Source: Cololabis saira
Taxonomy: Eukaryota; Chordata; Actinopteri; Beloniformes; Belonidae
Reading direction: 5' to 3'
DNA: 64,000 nucleotides
Assembly: GCF_033807715.1 (NCBI RefSeq)
Contig: NC_084601.1
Span: forward strand, 21,222,129-21,286,128
Shown here piece after piece: positions 23,765 to 36,325 of this stretch (the first letter of the stretch is position 1; every line of letters begins with the position of its first letter). The position numbers and the translations under genes are program-made. The notes below the pieces were generated by a model. That model was not told where the DNA came from. It worked only from the letters and a program-made list of their open reading frames with translations, and did no database searches.

Positions 23765-24790
23765 GAAAGTAATAATAAAAATACATTTTATGTGTAAGGC
23801 GCCTTTCACGGCACTCAAGGTCACCCTACAACAATCAAAACATAGAAAACACAATTAAAACAACATAAACCAGCAGAGTTTGCAGCGGAACTTAAAAGAC
23901 AGACATAATTCAAATGCTTGTCTGAACAAGTAGGTTTTAAGATCTGACTAAAAAAACAGAAACATAGTAAATATTCCTGATGTCAGGGGGCAGGAAGTTC
24001 CAGAGACGAGGGGCAGAACGGCTGAAGGCTGTAGACCTTATGGTGGAAAGACATGGTGGAGGGACAGTCAGGCTGATGGAGGAGGCAGATCTAAGAGACC
24101 GGGTGGGGATATTGATGCATAGGAGGGCAGGGAGGTATGAGGGAGCGAGGTTATGGATGGCCTTAATTGTGAAGAGGATGCTTTTGTGGTTGATACGGTG
24201 TTTGTGGGAAGCCAGTGGAGTTGGCTTAGAATGGGGGTGATGTGACTGATGGACCGTGTTCTGGTGATGATCCGGGCAGCAGCATTCTGGACCAGTTGGA
24301 GTTTATGGAGAAGTTTTTGGAGGAGACCAAAGAGAAGGGAATTGCAATAGTCCAGGCGGGAGAGTGAACCAAGATTGTTGCGCTGTTAGGAGAGAGTGGA
24401 GAGCGGAGGCGATTGACGTTTCGGAGGTGGAGGTAAGCAGACTGGATGGTGTTGTTCATGTAGGTGTGGAATGATACAGGGCTGTCGAGGACGATACCCA
24501 GACTCTTAGTCTGAGGGAAGGGGGAAACTGAGTAGTTGTCTTTGATGAGGGTGAAGCTGGGATGTTTGGAGAGGGTGGACTATGAACCAATGAGGACTAC
24601 CTCAGTTTTGTTGCTGTTAAGTTTGAGGAAATTTGAGGAGAACCAGGCTTTGATTTCCTGTAAGCAGGCCTAGAGGGAGGACGGTGGGAAGATGGAAGTG
24701 GGTTTGGAAGAAACGTAGAGCTGGGTGTCGTCTGCGTAACAGGGGAAGTGGATATTATATAGGAATATCAGTCCAAGTGGAAGGAAGTAA
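23765..24790 (-). pseudogene. L2-type LINE remnant, antisense
   Basis: On the minus strand a [11 protein letters not shown] motif (reverse transcriptase motif C) lies at about 24745. It is followed by LKLNSNKTEVVLIGS, KSLGIVLDSPVSFHTYMN (about 24470) and SAYLHLRNVNRLRS (about 24420), then APRLWNFLP at about 24005, the conserved C-terminus of L2 proteins. The 3' end at 23795-23830 (GGCGCCTTTCACG on the plus strand) is the usual UTR. The frame changes several times, and only the C-terminal half of the ORF2 product remains. Confidence 0.87.
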
Positions 24791-25211
24791 TTAAAGAAGT
24801 ATATTAAAAGAAAAAAATGTTGATGCCAATTTCACACATAGATCCACTATGTTGGCAAAAGACAATGAAAATGCTGTGCTGATGAGTAGGGTAGCACCAA
24901 ACACAAAACTACTTTAACACTTTTTATCAGTAGAGGTGATATAAATCATTGTAGTCTCTGGTGTACCTTTCTACATCCAAATGAAGAAGAGCAAGTACTG
25001 GTGGCTACTCGTAAGTCAATCATGTTAACAGTACCACCAAGATAAACCATCTTAGCTGAGCTTGCAGACTGACAAGGGGTCAAATCAATAAATAATCAGC
25101 CAACGTGCCACCTCCAATTGCCTGCAGACATCGTAGCCTGGCAAATATGTGGTGTCATCAGGAGAATCCCCTTAAGTACAGCCAATGCGAGAACAAGGAA
25201 TGGGCTGATGT
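24791..25211. other. Unannotated, no gene seen
   Basis: Unique-looking flank of the hAT MITE. It supplies its target site. Confidence 0.35.
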
Positions 25212-25219
25212 GGTGAGGG

Positions 25220-25884
25220 CAGAGCCGCCGCAAGGGGTGTGCGAACCGTGCAACCGCACGGGGCCTCGCGCCCCAAGGGGCCTCGCGCTATGGGCCGTTT
25301 TTGAAAAAAAAAAAAAAAAAAAAAATTTTTTTTTTTTTTTTTTCGTTTTTTGTTTTTGTTTTTTCCCTTATAAATATCAACAGTCACATCCATTACAGAC
25401 CTACATGTGTACTAGTCTGTGCATATCAATAAAATATATGTGCAATGATGACGCGTGTCTGTTGTTCAATACAACTGATCAGACCAAGCGCATTGACACA
25501 AGCTGCTCTGATCCAGACGGGTGGAGTTGGAACAAACTGTCACACAATGTCGAGAGAACGAGACAGATTCAGGAAATTTCCATCAGGGGATGAAAAAAGA
25601 AAAAAACTAAAGAAAATGGAAGAGTTTAATGCCTCTCTGAAAGGCTCGTTTGATAAATTTGTCACAAAAATCACCAATCCGACCGGGTCTCAAGCAGCCG
25701 TGGGGCCCCGCGTCGAGGCAAGTCAAATGATGATGAGGCAGGGGAAGGTATCCAGTATTTTGCTAATTGGAGAGTTAAAATTGCGCATATAGACACCCGA
25801 TCCGACCCAAAAAACCCAAAAATTTCGCGAGGGCCCCCCCGAGCCATTTCGCACAGGGCCTCGCAAATCTCCCAGACGGCTCTG
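25220..25884 (+). mobile_element. hAT MITE with transposase remnant (copy A)
   Basis: The 665-bp element has inverted ends: CAGAGCCGCC on the left and GGCTCTG on the right. A perfect 8-bp target duplication, GGTGAGGG, sits at 25212-25219 and 25885-25892. This is the hAT signature. Inside, at 25546-25760, a frame begins MSRERDRFRKFPSGDEKRKK and continues EEFNASLKGSFDKFVTKI. It resembles the Lys-rich N-terminus of ZMYM-type hAT transposases. An A(22)T(18) block lies at 25305-25343. Copy B at 40613-41234 is its inverted sibling. Confidence 0.93.
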
Positions 25885-25892
25885 GGTGAGGG

Positions 25893-26840
25893 AATCCCTC
25901 AGAGCAAGGAGGAGAATGTGATCTGGACAAATCACGGCAAAACTAGCTTTCACTACTGTTTCTTCCTTCATTTTGTTGTTTTTCAAGTAAACAACCATTG
26001 TTTTGTGTGTGGTAATGCCTCTCTTGTGTTTTTTACTGAAAAATAGTTTGGAGACCACTTGGGTGACTATGTGATTGCCAGATCTTGTCATGTGTGAACC
26101 CTTTAAGGTTGCAATAAGCTCTGAGGGCAAACAGACTGACCTTCTACTAACACCAACACCCTCTCTGATTAGAAAAAAAAAAAAAAAATCATGTCTGGAG
26201 TTAAAGAGGAGGAGAAATAAAAAAGGCAAAAAGAGAGTTAACGGTGGTGCGGCTTTCAACCAATGGAGTTAACTCTTGGCAAATAAAAAAATGAAACATG
26301 ATCCAGAACTGGCAAGATTTCTTCTTGACTGCTGAAAAAGCTAACAGCATTTTTTGTCACTACTGTATTTCTAGATTTACCGTTGTGAACACTCAGAGCA
26401 CTGTGTTGGGCATGTTAGTTTTGAATCCATAATGTTTTGGAGTGTGTTGTAATTTTATCAAACCACCGTGATTTATGACTCAACTGTCAATTTCATTGAT
26501 CGTATTCTTTTTATCCTCTCTAAATTATCCTTCCATAAAAAGCCACATTTCTCGTAGCACCAGCATAAATGTTGATGGTTGTTTCTGGAATAGCCCCTGA
26601 TGTAAAACCTATGCCAAATCAATATGCAGAGGACAATGATCTGATATGGCAAGTTAGGAAGGAAAACGAAAAAGCCAAAAGCAGTTATTAACTTTAATTA
26701 AAAAAAGAAATAAAATACAATTATACAGCAGATACTGCATGTATTGCATTGATCCACATTAAGTGACCATTATTAATGTTGGAGAACATAGACTACTTTT
26801 AAATCTACCTCCATATTGGCCCTATTCAGTACCTCATATT
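25893..26840. other. Unannotated, no gene seen
   Basis: The 178-codon minus frame that ends in this stretch (25723-26259) starts within this flank and enters the MITE, with no recognised domain. The rest is AT-rich. Confidence 0.35.
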
Positions 26841-26844
26841 AGAG

Positions 26845-27130
26845 CACAGTGGCTGGGTTGTTAGCACAACTGCCTCACAGCTAAGCTTACTGGTTCAAAT
26901 CCTTGCTTGTATTTTTGTGTGTGGATTATTACAGAAACTCTTGTTTCATTCCACGTGATCATTTCTCTTTGGCTAATTGGTGATTATAAGTAAGCCTTAG
27001 GAGTGAGTATGTGGGGTTGTACCTATAGTTGCCCTTGTGATGGGCTGGCAATAGATCCTTTTTGGCCCAAGGAAAACTAGGATAAGCTTCAAGAGAAACA
27101 TGTGAGACTGAATGGGAAGAAGCGTGTATA
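26845..27130 (+). repeat. tRNA-like teleost repeat with L2-like tail
   Basis: The head reads GCACAGTGGCTGGGTTGTTA, then TGCCTCACAGC and a B-box-like CTGGTTCAAATCC. The tail has TGTGATGGGCTGGCAATAG and GACTGAATGGGAAGAAGCG. This is the fullest copy in the window of the family also found at 605-986 and 46340-46520 (head) and at 60-166, 10571-10622 and 63617-63750 (tail). It is considerably diverged. Confidence 0.65.
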
Positions 27131-29088
27131 CTGTAAATAATTGGTTGATGCAGCCTTTTGTAGTTCTGGAGGCATGTTTACCTGTTATGTTATTGTGGCC
27201 TGAAGTTGACTTTACACAATTCCTTGGGGTGTGAAATGCCTTAAGAAAACACACAAAAAAGCCTAATTTATGATAACCAATACCAGACAGTATCCTAAAG
27301 GTAGCTGTATGCAGTATTTAAGAGAGAGACCTAAGAGTCAATTGATCTTCTCATTTAACCGTCAGTTAGAAATCAATTCGCAAAAAGGCTGATCTTTTCC
27401 AGTCAATAAAAAAGAGAAGTACGGTAATCACGAATGAATCAGGCTGTATTGAAGATGTCTCAAACGTTATTACATTACATTTGGATCATATACATGGGCA
27501 AACACTGAGTGATATAAGAGTAGGAGACAAATTTGTACTGCATAGAAAATACAGAGGCGAAAAGCCATTTCTATTCTCATTTGTAAATTCAATTCTTTGA
27601 GTAAAAGACATGCATTTATCACTGCAATAGCTCGGATCAATAGTATGCTTGCGGGAGGAGGGGGTAGGCACCAAGGTCAGAGCATGATAAATTGGAGAAA
27701 TATAAGAAAGTACAGAAACTGTTATAGGAAGAAAAGATTTATATCTGTAGAGTTACAATTTGACTGGTTAATATTCAGTGGTAATATTTTTTTAAATCTA
27801 CCTAGGGCATAATGCACCCATGCTTGAAATGTAAACGTGCTTATACAGTATATGCCTTTGACTGTAACTGGTGTATGGTAAACACATGTTTTAAACATGG
27901 AAGAGCAGCAGAGAGACAACACAACTAAGAGCTGCAGTACTGGGGTGAACCTCAAAAAGAAGCCACCATCTTTTTAAATTTTTTTTTACACCGTCTCTCT
28001 TTCGGTCTCTTTTTTTCTTTCCTACACTCCATATTTACATCACACCGGGTCCTCTTCTGTCTCTTCAGAGATGGTTGTCTCTCAGCAGGGCGGGAGCAGA
28101 GTGTTGATTGGTACCATGCTGGAAAATGGCAGGAGAATGGAGGCAACCTGCTGATATGAGTCCATGTTAAGCCCACACCTCCTTTTAGCTGTGTCTGGCA
28201 TGAATGAAAGAGATGTAGTGATGGCAGGGAGCTGGTAGACCAAAACAAGAACAAAATAAAATGCTTTGGAATGAGAGACAATTTCAGCGCTTATTTAATT
28301 ATACATCAACTGCTACTAGGAATACTTTATCGTGGCTTCACCTTGGTTTCAGCCCTTTTTCCAGACTACTACTATAACTAATAAAGTGTGGTGACTGCAT
28401 GCCTGTTTCAAGGATCACACCTAAATACCTAAACACCTCGAATTGCTCTGAAAGGTCGACTGAGCAATAAAATAACAATATCTAAAAATAAAATTTTTAA
28501 ATTATTTTACCTCAGTAAGGCGAAGTTCACATCACAGTCCCGACACTTCTATGTGTCTCATCTGCTGTTTTCACCTGAAGACAGTGGCGCAAGAGTCACC
28601 GTGGTGTCTCTTTTTTTCCCACAAATTTCCTCTGTTCCTTAGCAGCAAAGTGCTGTGCATTTCCATTTAGTTTTTTGATTGGTTGATGTGGAACTGATAG
28701 GAGAGGGGTGTTTATTTTGATGTGGTTTTTCTCTTTCGAGTGTTATCCAGAGAGTGGCTGGGTTTCACCAAGCACCAACCATCTAACTTCCAGTTTAAGG
28801 TTTATGCTGAAACAAGAGTTGTTGCAGTTCTTCGATTGACCGATAGGAGCTTAATTTCATCCGACCTAAAATGTTCAACTTTAGAGGGGAAATAAACATA
28901 TTTACAGCCTGGTTCAAAAAAACAATTTTAGTGTCAATTGTTGGATTTCACACCTATGACAACTCTTAGGGGGGGTGAATTTTTTTGTACCAGGTCAGGA
29001 GGGTTTATATTAAGCAATGAATGTATTTGTAAAATGATTTACTGAGAATCAATTCAGCCAATGGCTAACCATTCTCACATCGTCATCG

Positions 29089-29090
<2 letters not shown>
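27131..29090. other. Unannotated, mostly unique
   Basis: No transposon or exon is recognised. The 109-codon minus frame at 27952-28281 lacks family motifs. Confidence 0.35.

Positions 29091-29125
<35 letters not shown>
29091..29125. repeat. AT microsatellite
   Basis: An uninterrupted AT tract of about 17 units, in AT-rich surroundings. Confidence 0.97.
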
Positions 29126-29131
<6 letters not shown>

Positions 29132-31790
29132 CCAGTCTTCAAAAACCAATGGGTCATGTGACCCAATGCTTTGTTATAAAAACTCAAAACTGATGAAAAA
29201 CAAATAGACAATTAAAAGGGATAATAATTCATCAATTACATGTTAAAAGAAGAACATATTATTAACTACAATACAATAAACAATAAACAAATAAATATCA
29301 AAATAAGAATGCTTTTTATTGCTCTTTTTTTGTCATTTGACCTTATATTTCCAAAATGTGTTTATTTCAGTGTATCTCCCCACTGTAAATTTCCTATTCA
29401 TTAACTAAATTATATTTTTCTTTTTGCATTAGACCTATAATTTTAAAGGTGTAACCTTTAAATTATTGCATTTTAATTAAACATTAAATAAGTTATTTTC
29501 GCTTCATGAATTAATAAAGTATTTTCAGAATAGAATTGAATGATTTACTTGATAGATAAAGAAAAATGATCTTACATGTGGCCAAAGGCTCAAAATGAGT
29601 TTAGTTCAGTTCAATCAATTGAAAAGAAGTCAGTGTTTTAGTGATGATGTCTTTGTGAACCTGTTCACATTAAAAGCAGGTCCAAATATATTCTAAGAGA
29701 GATTCAAGTCTGATCACTCAGGACACATTTTAAGGTGGTCTGAGACACCTGTGGCTATAGTTTCTTTAAGTCTGAACACAAAAGCGCCCTGGGGTGAAAT
29801 CAGGGATTTGCTAATAAATGAATCTCATCCGCTTAGACAATGGCTCATTTGATTTTCCAAATGACACAAATAAAGCTTTTTGTCATGTGATTTCTTCTTC
29901 TTCTTTGTGGCAGAGCTTTCATTTGCAAAGACCCTGATTTGTAACCTACGTATTCTTTGTTGAAGAAACACCTTATTTCCAGATGCTGCCTTGACATATG
30001 TGTTAATTTACATATTGAATGGCATCGTTAGATCTGATCACTCTGCGCACATTTGGGTACACACTTCACACCAGGTCAGTGCGTGTGCTCACATGTGGCA
30101 CACGCACACAACTGATGTGTGATTGATCTCTAATTAGATCTAATAAGGCGAGGTCTAACTGGCGTCAATATTAAGGCTTGTTCGGCTTTCCTGTTAAGTT
30201 ATGATTCTGTTCTTAAATTGATTTCGCAAAAATATGAACAAAGTGCTGAACCTTGAAGATCTCCCAGCCAGTCAGATTCTTGTGTTCTTGGCTTGTCCAG
30301 GCAGCCAAATTAGAGGTGAAACCACTGATGTGAATGATTTGATTCAACTACGTGTGAAAAAGCTTTAAATGGCACCAGTTTGTTCGTAAATGTCTCAAAT
30401 ATTGCTGGGGAAGGGGAACAGTGCGCTTGCCACCTCTGTGTACCTGCACACAATGCCAGAAGCAGAAATGTAAAGATTTTCTAAATGTCAAGTGCCTTAG
30501 ACTGCTGCATGACTTTCTCTTCATTGTTCTAAAAACCGAGTGACGAGACAGCGCCTGTTGTGGGGGGAAAAAAGGCCTTGGGTGTTTCTGCAGAAAAAAA
30601 TAAGAACAGAGGATAAGAAGACAGGAGTCTTGGAACAGAACTAAGCTTGTTGAACACACTGCCAGTTTTCCATTCTTCCACTCCCTTGCTGAGGAAAGAT
30701 AGCTGGTGCACCATAAAGGTCACAATGGTGTTGTCTTTTTGGCAATGTCAGGCATGGGATTGGATTGGATGGCCTTCAGAGTGAGGAATTATGGCTTAGC
30801 TGAGTCCTCCAATGCTGATGGCCCAGTTAGTGGCCAAGTGACAAATTACAACTGGTCTGGTGGGTCTATGGGTCAGGCAAAAGGTTGAATATGTGTATGT
30901 TTTTGCACTGCAGTTTCTAGGATCTGGCTGCAATCCCGCTGTTATACAGACCAAGCCTTTATTTTCTCTCTGTCTCCACTTCACAGATATATACTGAATA
31001 CACCTCTTCTGTCCTCTGCCTCCTCCACCTCCAGGACAAAGACTCACATACACCTCTAATCTCTGACAGGCAAGCCATTCAAAGCCAAAAGAAGTGGAGC
31101 ATATGAGACAAAGATGGACACTGCAGCAGTAATGAAGTCACAGGAGTGTCTCGTGTGGTTGTAGGGTAACCCAACCCTGTTTATTCCAATGTATCACCTT
31201 GCTGTCAGCTGTACAGCGGGATCATGACATGAATAAAGTAAATTAACATTATACCCAGAGGGGCAAATGAATAGGTGCAGTTCTGTGAGGGGTTTTGCCT
31301 ATCACAAGGTCAGTTTATGCTAATTGTCACAGCAAATTTTTCCAAATTATATTTATTTGCGTTCTACCCTGCTGTGGCTCATTGACGGTTACAATTTGAC
31401 GGTTGAGCTCCTACAACTGGGTTCATTCCCCAGTCAAAGCTCACTACCACTTCCAGGTCCACAGAGTTCCCTTGTCAATTTTCATTTCAGGGATGCCTGG
31501 TTAATCAGCTTTGTTTTCCACTCAACACAACCATGGACATCTACTTGACTGGAAGTAGATGTCCGTCATATTTTAGCCCTGTAAAAGTACTTGCAAGGTT
31601 CTTTAAGAAAAATTAGAACAATTCAAAGGAAATGCATACATTTCTTATTCATGCTTTTTCAGAACATAGAAGTTACAATCTTGAACACAGTATATGGAAA
31701 TAAAACTAAACGTGAAAATTGTAGGGGATAAAACTGCAGCCAACATAATGTATTTGTGATATAAAGTGTGTTTTTGATATCTTTCTGCCA
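29126..31790. other. Unique region; candidate conserved noncoding block
   Basis: No repeat or coding region is recognised over 2.6 kb. The block at about 29985-30240 reads as complex, non-repetitive sequence with CTCTAATTAGATCTAAT and GGCGTCAATATTAAGGC, which would fit an enhancer-type conserved element. Sequence alone cannot settle this. Confidence 0.35.
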
Positions 31791-31794
31791 TTTT

Positions 31795-31895
31795 GGCTAG
31801 TGCCCTCTAAGTTTAGGGGTTGCCACAGCGGGTCAACGCAGTCTGCACATTGATTTGGCACAGGTTTTACCCAGGATGCTATTCTCAACGTAACA
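31795..31895. repeat. Fragment of a common fish repeat
   Basis: GGGGTTGCCACAGCGGGTCA, then TTGATTTGGCACAGGTTTTA and CCCAGGATGC match a widespread fish repeat (GGGTCGCCACAGCGGATC...). About 100 bp remain. Confidence 0.65.
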
Positions 31896-33185
31896 TCGCA
31901 AAAACAGGGAGACAACAATTCAAAACAAAAATAAAAACACTGTATTTAAGGACTTAACTTTAAAATGTAATCAGATGAAACTGTAAATGAATAAGTCCAG
32001 TCTATGTTTCCCATCAGGGAAATTCACAAAAACACCCAAATGATCTCATTACAGTTCATTCATATGTGATGTGCAGATTTTATTAGCTTTCTTATAGAAT
32101 GATGTGAGCTCTAGCTTTGCTTCAATTTTCCTGTTTCCCTGTTGGGAGTGTTTATTGTTTAGTGTGAAAGTAAATTATTCTAACAGTTGTCAGCAGATAT
32201 CTGTGCTGGGTGGTTGCTTAAGGATGACAATTCAGGGAGAAAAAGAGATGGGGGATGGTAGCAGGTGCTATTTAACCATGCGATTCATGAATTGTAAACT
32301 GAGTCATGCAGTGGCTATTTCAACTTAAATGGTATACCCATTTATTTGTGTTTATTATCTATGTAAAATAAAGATTAAGAGTAAAATAGATTACCCAATC
32401 AAAAGTGTTGAATTTATTTTTCCAATATTTTGTAGATTCATTTTTAGTGTTAACTTTTTTAATTTTGGTTTTAAAATTTTGTTTTAATATTTGTGTTTTA
32501 GTGTTAAAGTTTTCCTTTAGATGTCAGTATTTTATATTTTAGCATTATTTGGGGTTTTATTTTCTGCATTACTTTATGTTTATATTTGTCTTTGTGCATT
32601 GATTTTAGTTCAATCTCCTATTTGTGGTTGGGCCTGTGTCATGTTACTCATTGCCTCTCCTGTAACAATTTTTTTATTAGATTCCTCAGTATTTATACAC
32701 ACCTACACACAACCCTATGCCCTGTAAAGGCCTTTTTCCCATTGCCCTTCTTAGGCAGGTTTCCATTAAGGGTCAGGGGTAAAACAAAGAAGCTGGAAAT
32801 GTAACAGGGCTGAACTCCTGCTCAAGCCTTTCAGCAGTTGTTTTTACATTTACAAATAATGACATGGGACATAGTGACATGGGTTCTCAGTTTTTTACAA
32901 AATGATGTAGATGTTTGAAACTGTTGTGTTTTGCACACAAACTTATAAGTGGGTTGGAGAAGCATTAGTCTGCAATCTCCTAGATGTTTTCATTTAGGAG
33001 TATACACACTATTTCACAGTCCTTTCACTTTTCAATTTCACTTTCAAGTTTGGGTGATGAGGGTTGTTGTTATTATTAATATACAGTGCAGAGGTATTTC
33101 CTCACAGTAAACATGATCCTCATTTAATAAGATCCAAGATACCTCCAAAATTGCCTGGATAGTAAACCATAGTTAATGTGTCTCA
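31896..33185. other. Unannotated, no gene seen
   Basis: T-rich stretch at 32400-32580. No recognised feature. Confidence 0.35.
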
Positions 33186-33187
33186 CT

Positions 33188-33700
33188 GGGTGGTTAGCTA
33201 AACAAGAGCACCACAGGGGACCGTAGTCTCACCATTTCTTTTCTTACTGTACATCTTCCATTACAAATCCCAGCTGTCGTCTGCCAAAATATTCAAATAA
33301 CCGAAGTTCTGGGGTGTAACAGTGATGGACCATAGGCTGAGTAGAGAGAACTGTTATGTGGAATGGGTTGGCAACAATCAACTCATCTTGACAATGAACA
33401 ACAAAAGAGATGATTGTGAGTTAGAGGGTCATGTCAGGAGATCCAGCAATAACTCAACCACTATTTCCATTATGGGAGAAGAAGTCAAGGTGGTGGAGGA
33501 GTATAAATTCCTCTATTTTCACCTAGACAACAGACTGGACAGGGGATGCAACACTGATGTTGTCTAAAAGAAAGGTTAGAGCAGATTATACTTTTTGAAA
33601 AATCTTAGGTTATTTAGTGTATGCAGCAAGATGTTGCATATCTTCTATAAGTATGTGGTTGAGTTGCAATTTCATCTGGTGCGGGAGCATCAGAGTCAGT
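33188..33700 (+). pseudogene. Rex1/CR1-like LINE reverse transcriptase fragment
   Basis: The plus strand reads RAPQGTVVSPFLFLLYIF (RT motif B block, normally GVPQGTVLSPFLF) at about 33198-33250. A gap where the YADD motif should be follows. Then MGEEVKVVEEYKFLYFHLDN at about 33470-33530 corresponds to the KYLG region, and KKG-SRLYFLKNLRLFSVC follows it. Stops interrupt it. Only the C-terminal third of a LINE protein is left. Confidence 0.8.
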
Positions 33701-34149
33701 AACTTAAAAAAATAAAAAGATGAAAAAACTCCACCAACTGCTAAGTAGCTGTTCTGTGGGACAGCTTTGGAGCCTCTAAAGTCGATTGTGCAAATATAGA
33801 TTTTTCATAAATGGAAAACTCAATGAACAAGACAGCATCGTCTGCACAACAGAATGATTCAATTGAGTGTCTTCAGTCTTAGGTTTTTTCACTTCTATTA
33901 CAATTCATACTGCCACAGAACATCCTTCCTGCCCACAGTAATAATCTTCTACAATTAATCTTTAAAGAGACTTCAATAGTAACAAATATTGCAATATATA
34001 ATTTCACTCATAAAGGTATTGTTGAATTAAAGTGAAATAAATCAGCTTTTATGCCACTCTGCCAAGAGATTGAAATAAAATGATTGTAAAGTGATAAAAA
34101 GCGTACACTTCCATTTTTAACATAAATATGGCATTTATTGAACCATCCA
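33701..34149. other. Unannotated spacer between two LINE remnants
   Basis: AT-rich. No feature recognised. Confidence 0.3.
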
Positions 34150-35150
34150 TTAATTTCCACTGATTCTAATTTGCTTCACAATGGCAGCAGCCTAAGCAGA
34201 GATGTCCTGGCCTTCTCCCCAGAAATATCATCCAGCTCTTTTGGGGGAATACTGAGGCATTCCCAAGCCTGTCAACAGATATGATCTCCACTTGTTTGGA
34301 AAAGCCTGAAACACATTCCATGGGAATTGTCCAGGGGCATCTTCACCAGACGCCCAAACCACATCAAGTGCCTTCTCTCAGTGTGGATGAGTGGCTCTTC
34401 TGCTCTGAGTGCCTTTGAAATGATGAACTTGTTACCCTATTTCTGAGGCAGAGTCCAACTCGTGAACAGAAAGCCTTTCATTTCGGCTCAGCGCCCTCTT
34501 CACCGCAACAGACTGAAACGGGCTCCACATTGCAGAAGATGCTGAACTGATCCAACTGGCTATCTCCTGTTCCATTCTCCTCTCACTCATGAACAAGACC
34601 CTGAGATACTTAGAACCTCCACTTGAGGCAGCACTTCTCTCCCAACCCAGAGAAGACATTCCATCCTTTTCCAATTGAGAACCATGGTCTCAGATCACTG
34701 CCTCTTCTCACTCTGCTGTGAACCAGAGACAGCTGAAGAACTTGGCTTGGGGCTGCTGAGTGGCGGAGTGGTTAAAAAAAGCGGCCCAAGTATTGAGATT
34801 ACGGCCCTCCTGCAGCGGTCGCAGGTTCAAGTCCTGGCCTGTGGCCCTTTATTGCCTGTCCTCCCCATTCTCTCTCTACCCTTTCTGTCTGTACCCTTTG
34901 AATAAAGGCCACCAGAGCCACAAAACCTTTTAAAAAAGGAACTCAGGTTGATGAGGTCAACAGGACCACATCATCTGCAAAGACCAGAGGTGTAGTCTTG
35001 TGGCCACCAAACAAGATGCTTTTTTCTTCAGCATGACTTGTGATCACCGGCACAACAGGCACCGACGACCTTATGACTACAGCCCTAGTCAGCTGTCTAA
35101 ACAATGGAGACACATAACATGGCCAGTTCAACCTCAATCCCCCTCACCTT
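34150..35150 (-). pseudogene. Rex3 (RTE-clade) LINE remnant
   Basis: On the minus strand, the frame at 34943-35137 reads TPLVFADDVVLLTSS, the Rex3 reverse transcriptase motif C. After a SINE insertion the protein resumes with KYLRVLFMSERRMEQEI at about 34610, matching the Rex3 block KYLGVLFTSEGRMEREI. RALSRNERLSVHELD (about 34480) and RLGNASVFPQKSWMIFLG (about 34250) follow, as in the Rex3 C-terminus. Several stops and frameshifts are present. The 5' limit is unclear. Confidence 0.88.
34749..34935 (+). mobile_element. tRNA-derived SINE (copy 2)
   Basis: The head is GGGCTGCTGAGTGGCGGAGT with A-box-like GTGGCGGAGTGG. The B-box GGTTCAAGTCC is at about 34826. The body is CATTCTCTCTCTACCC and the tail AATAAAGGCCACCAGAGCC ends at CACAAAACC. 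The head resembles a Ser- or Leu-type tRNA. It splits the Rex3 remnant between its FADD block and the KYLRVLF block, so it is younger than that LINE. Confidence 0.9.
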
Positions 35151-36320
35151 CTATGAAATGTGCTTCCAGTTTCTGCCGGAGTTGGGACATGTTCTTTCTG
35201 ACATGTTCTTCTGTCAGATGTTCTCAGTAAAGCCTCACCATATCGTTTAATTCTGGTCTGTCCCCTACAACCAGTTTGCTTTGGGAGACCTTAACAGGGG
35301 CAGTTGCTCAACATTTCCCCCTGGCATAATTTGGGCACACAATCCCCTCCACTATGATGAGGTGGCAGTTCAAGGGGGCATTTATTTTTTTAGGAGCACA
35401 GCAATTTGGCCAATGATCTTACATTTGAGGGGTTTAAACATATTTGGACAAAGTGACATCATTTGAAATAACTGTTATGTTTAATTCTCAGAGGAAAAAC
35501 CCAAACGCAATCAGTGACTGCCTGAACTCTAGAGCTCAACAACACAATCTCCTCCCTGAAGATGCTTTGTCATTCCTCCACTGTAGCCACCTTCAATTAT
35601 CAGTTATTTGTTAGCCTTACTGCCTTTAGTTTTACTTTCAGCAACTGAAAGCATGTTCTGTTAAGTTGGAATCAAATGACAAACTTGGCTATTGAAGAAT
35701 ATTCAATTTCTTTGTCTTCAAAACGTTTTCAATTGCTTTTGCAACATTCAATCACCCACAAGCACATTTGACTGGTGGCCATAGATGCTGATAACAGTAA
35801 AACTTCCTTTACCACAGACTATAAAAGATATGTGGAAAACGTATCTGTGAAGTCACCCAAAGGTTTTCTGATGAGTAGGTTTGGATCCTCTTTTTCCTCA
35901 TTCTGGTTGCCCTGGCAATGCAACAACAGTGTGCACACCATACTGTATATTAATCAAATTTAGCTGTGGCTACTAGATCCTTCACTCAATATATGCTGAA
36001 GTAGCTGCAGAGCTGCCAGCAGACGTTTATATATATTCAGATGTTGTTTTAGTGGCAAAATCAGCAATAACCACTGTGTTTCATTAACACTTGGTTAATA
36101 TAAACTGCTGATTCTTTGGAAAGGTCGGTAGCATAATGATGACGGATAAGGACATTATAATTGATAGCCATTGGCTGAGCTGAAAGTCAGTCAAAAGGTT
36201 TTACCTCATATCAAACATATTTATAAGAATTCACCCATGTTCCGAAACCATTGACAGTCCTTAGTCATAGACAGTCCAGAGTATTCTCTTCTGCTAACGT
36301 TGATTTCTATTGATTGATTT
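35151..36320. other. Unannotated, no gene seen
   Basis: Possibly includes more degraded Rex3 sequence at its left edge. The rest is not recognised. Confidence 0.3.
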
Positions 36321-36325
36321 ATTTT

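Noticed and set aside
25105..25593. 162-codon plus frame across the hAT MITE start
   Set aside because: It reads through an A/T homopolymer and crosses the MITE boundary. Only the MSRERDRF segment in another frame is protein-like.
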